DNA from: Planctomycetota bacterium
Lineage (GTDB): Bacteria > Planctomycetota > Phycisphaerae > UBA1845 > UTPLA1
Length of the DNA stretch: 5,194 bases
Assembly: GCA_027295245.1 (NCBI GenBank)
Contig: JAPULF010000613.1
Span: 1-5,194, forward strand
Direction: 5' to 3'
This document shows, piece after piece, positions 4,929-5,194 of this stretch. Below the pieces are notes generated by a model. It searched no databases. It was not told the origin of the DNA and worked only from the letters and a program-made list of their open reading frames with translations. Position 1 is the first letter of the stretch, and every line of letters starts with the position of its first letter. The translations under genes and the position numbers were made by a program.

Positions 4929-5194
4929 CTACCTTCGTACAAGCCGACGGATCTTTCGGATTTCGATTTGAAGCCAATCTCTGAGGTCTTCAAAACTTTC
5001 CTGGCTGAGCCGAGCAGGGTATTGGAGGACCACGTCCCCTTCGCTCAAACCGAAGACATCCTCTCTTGCGTTGGGCGGCAAGCGTGGACCAATGCGTTTT
5101 CGCGCATTCTGGTCGGATTCGGGGATTTCATCTGATTCGCTTGGTGCGAGCCCGGCGTATTCAAGGGTCTCCCTGAACCGGGCGAGGAATCCAT
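4929..5194 (-). CDS. C-terminal part of an unidentified protein, cut by the right edge
   Basis: On the minus strand an open frame enters from the right edge (first whole codon at 5192-5190) and runs 87 codons to TAG at 4931-4929. It has no start in the window because the gene begins outside it. The translation is protein-like. It starts F-L-A-R-F-R-E-T-L-E-Y-A-G-L, continues through an acidic and polar linker, and ends with a compact block, E-G-D-V-V-L-Q-Y-P (51-59 of the visible part), then L-S-Q-E-S-F-E-D-L-R-D-W-L and a basic helix I-R-K-I-R-R-L-V-R-R. This closing block resembles the C-terminus of small uncharacterised bacterial proteins (possibly DUF5343-like), recalled from memory and not checked. 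No function is assigned. The plus-strand frames across it are its shadows. A terminator-like hairpin follows. Confidence 0.72.
   Translation of the reverse strand, partial: GFLARFRETLEYAGLAPSESDEIPESDQNARKRIGPRLPPNAREDVFGLSEGDVVLQYPARLSQESFEDLRDWLQIEIRKIRRLVRR

Noticed and set aside
4166..4993. Minus-strand open frame of 275 codons
   Set aside because: It runs through the peptidase's zinc-binding tail, the repeat and the terminator-like hairpin, and has no coherent domain.
4686..5135. Plus-strand open frame of 149 codons at the right end
   Set aside because: It overlaps the protein-like minus-strand frame and starts inside the repeat. Its first part is not protein-like.
1..5194. CRISPR array, tRNA, rRNA or insertion-sequence transposase
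   Set aside because: No regularly spaced repeats, no tRNA-like fold and no transposase motif could be found. The only long repeat is the two-copy hairpin element.

Overview
The window is GC-rich bacterial chromosomal DNA. The organism is not named by any marker gene. The combination of a LemA protein, an M48 membrane peptidase with a long cysteine-rich tail, a zf-TFIIB protein and loosely packed genes is most like Planctomycetota (Phycisphaerae-like). That placement is an impression from gene style, not a measurement.

Layout, left to right. At the left edge a minus-strand gene begins with GTG at 58-60 and leaves the window after 20 codons; those codons read as a lipoprotein signal peptide. 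A divergent intergenic region (61-546) follows and holds a repeat able to fold into hairpins (331-385). Next is a complete arginine deiminase gene (547-1773, plus strand) with all expected catalytic residues but no other arginine-deiminase-pathway gene beside it. A 265-base gap leads to a three-gene plus-strand cluster: a small protein with two tandem zf-TFIIB zinc-ribbon-like units (2039-2458), a LemA family membrane protein (2451-3014, overlapping by 8 bases), and an HtpX-like M48 zinc metallopeptidase (3129-4619). The peptidase carries two matching CxC/CxxC zinc-binding units on its C-terminus.

The region after the peptidase (4620-4928) holds an inverted copy of the left-hand repeat (23 identical bases, 361-383 versus 4664-4686), a lysine-rich reading-frame scrap and a bidirectional terminator-like hairpin. 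A minus-strand gene then enters from the right edge and ends at 4929. It has no start inside the window, but its frame is clearly protein-like.

How the genes fit together: LemA with an M48/HtpX-type peptidase is a recurrent bacterial pairing, usually linked to envelope or membrane-protein quality control. Here the pair is preceded by a zinc-ribbon protein, and the peptidase itself has two added zinc-ribbon-like units. The most interesting possibility in the window is therefore a membrane-proteolysis module with zinc-ribbon adaptor parts. The arginine deiminase appears to be an independent catabolic or stress gene. The repeat pair bracketing the block looks like a dispersed REP-like family rather than proof of a mobile cassette.
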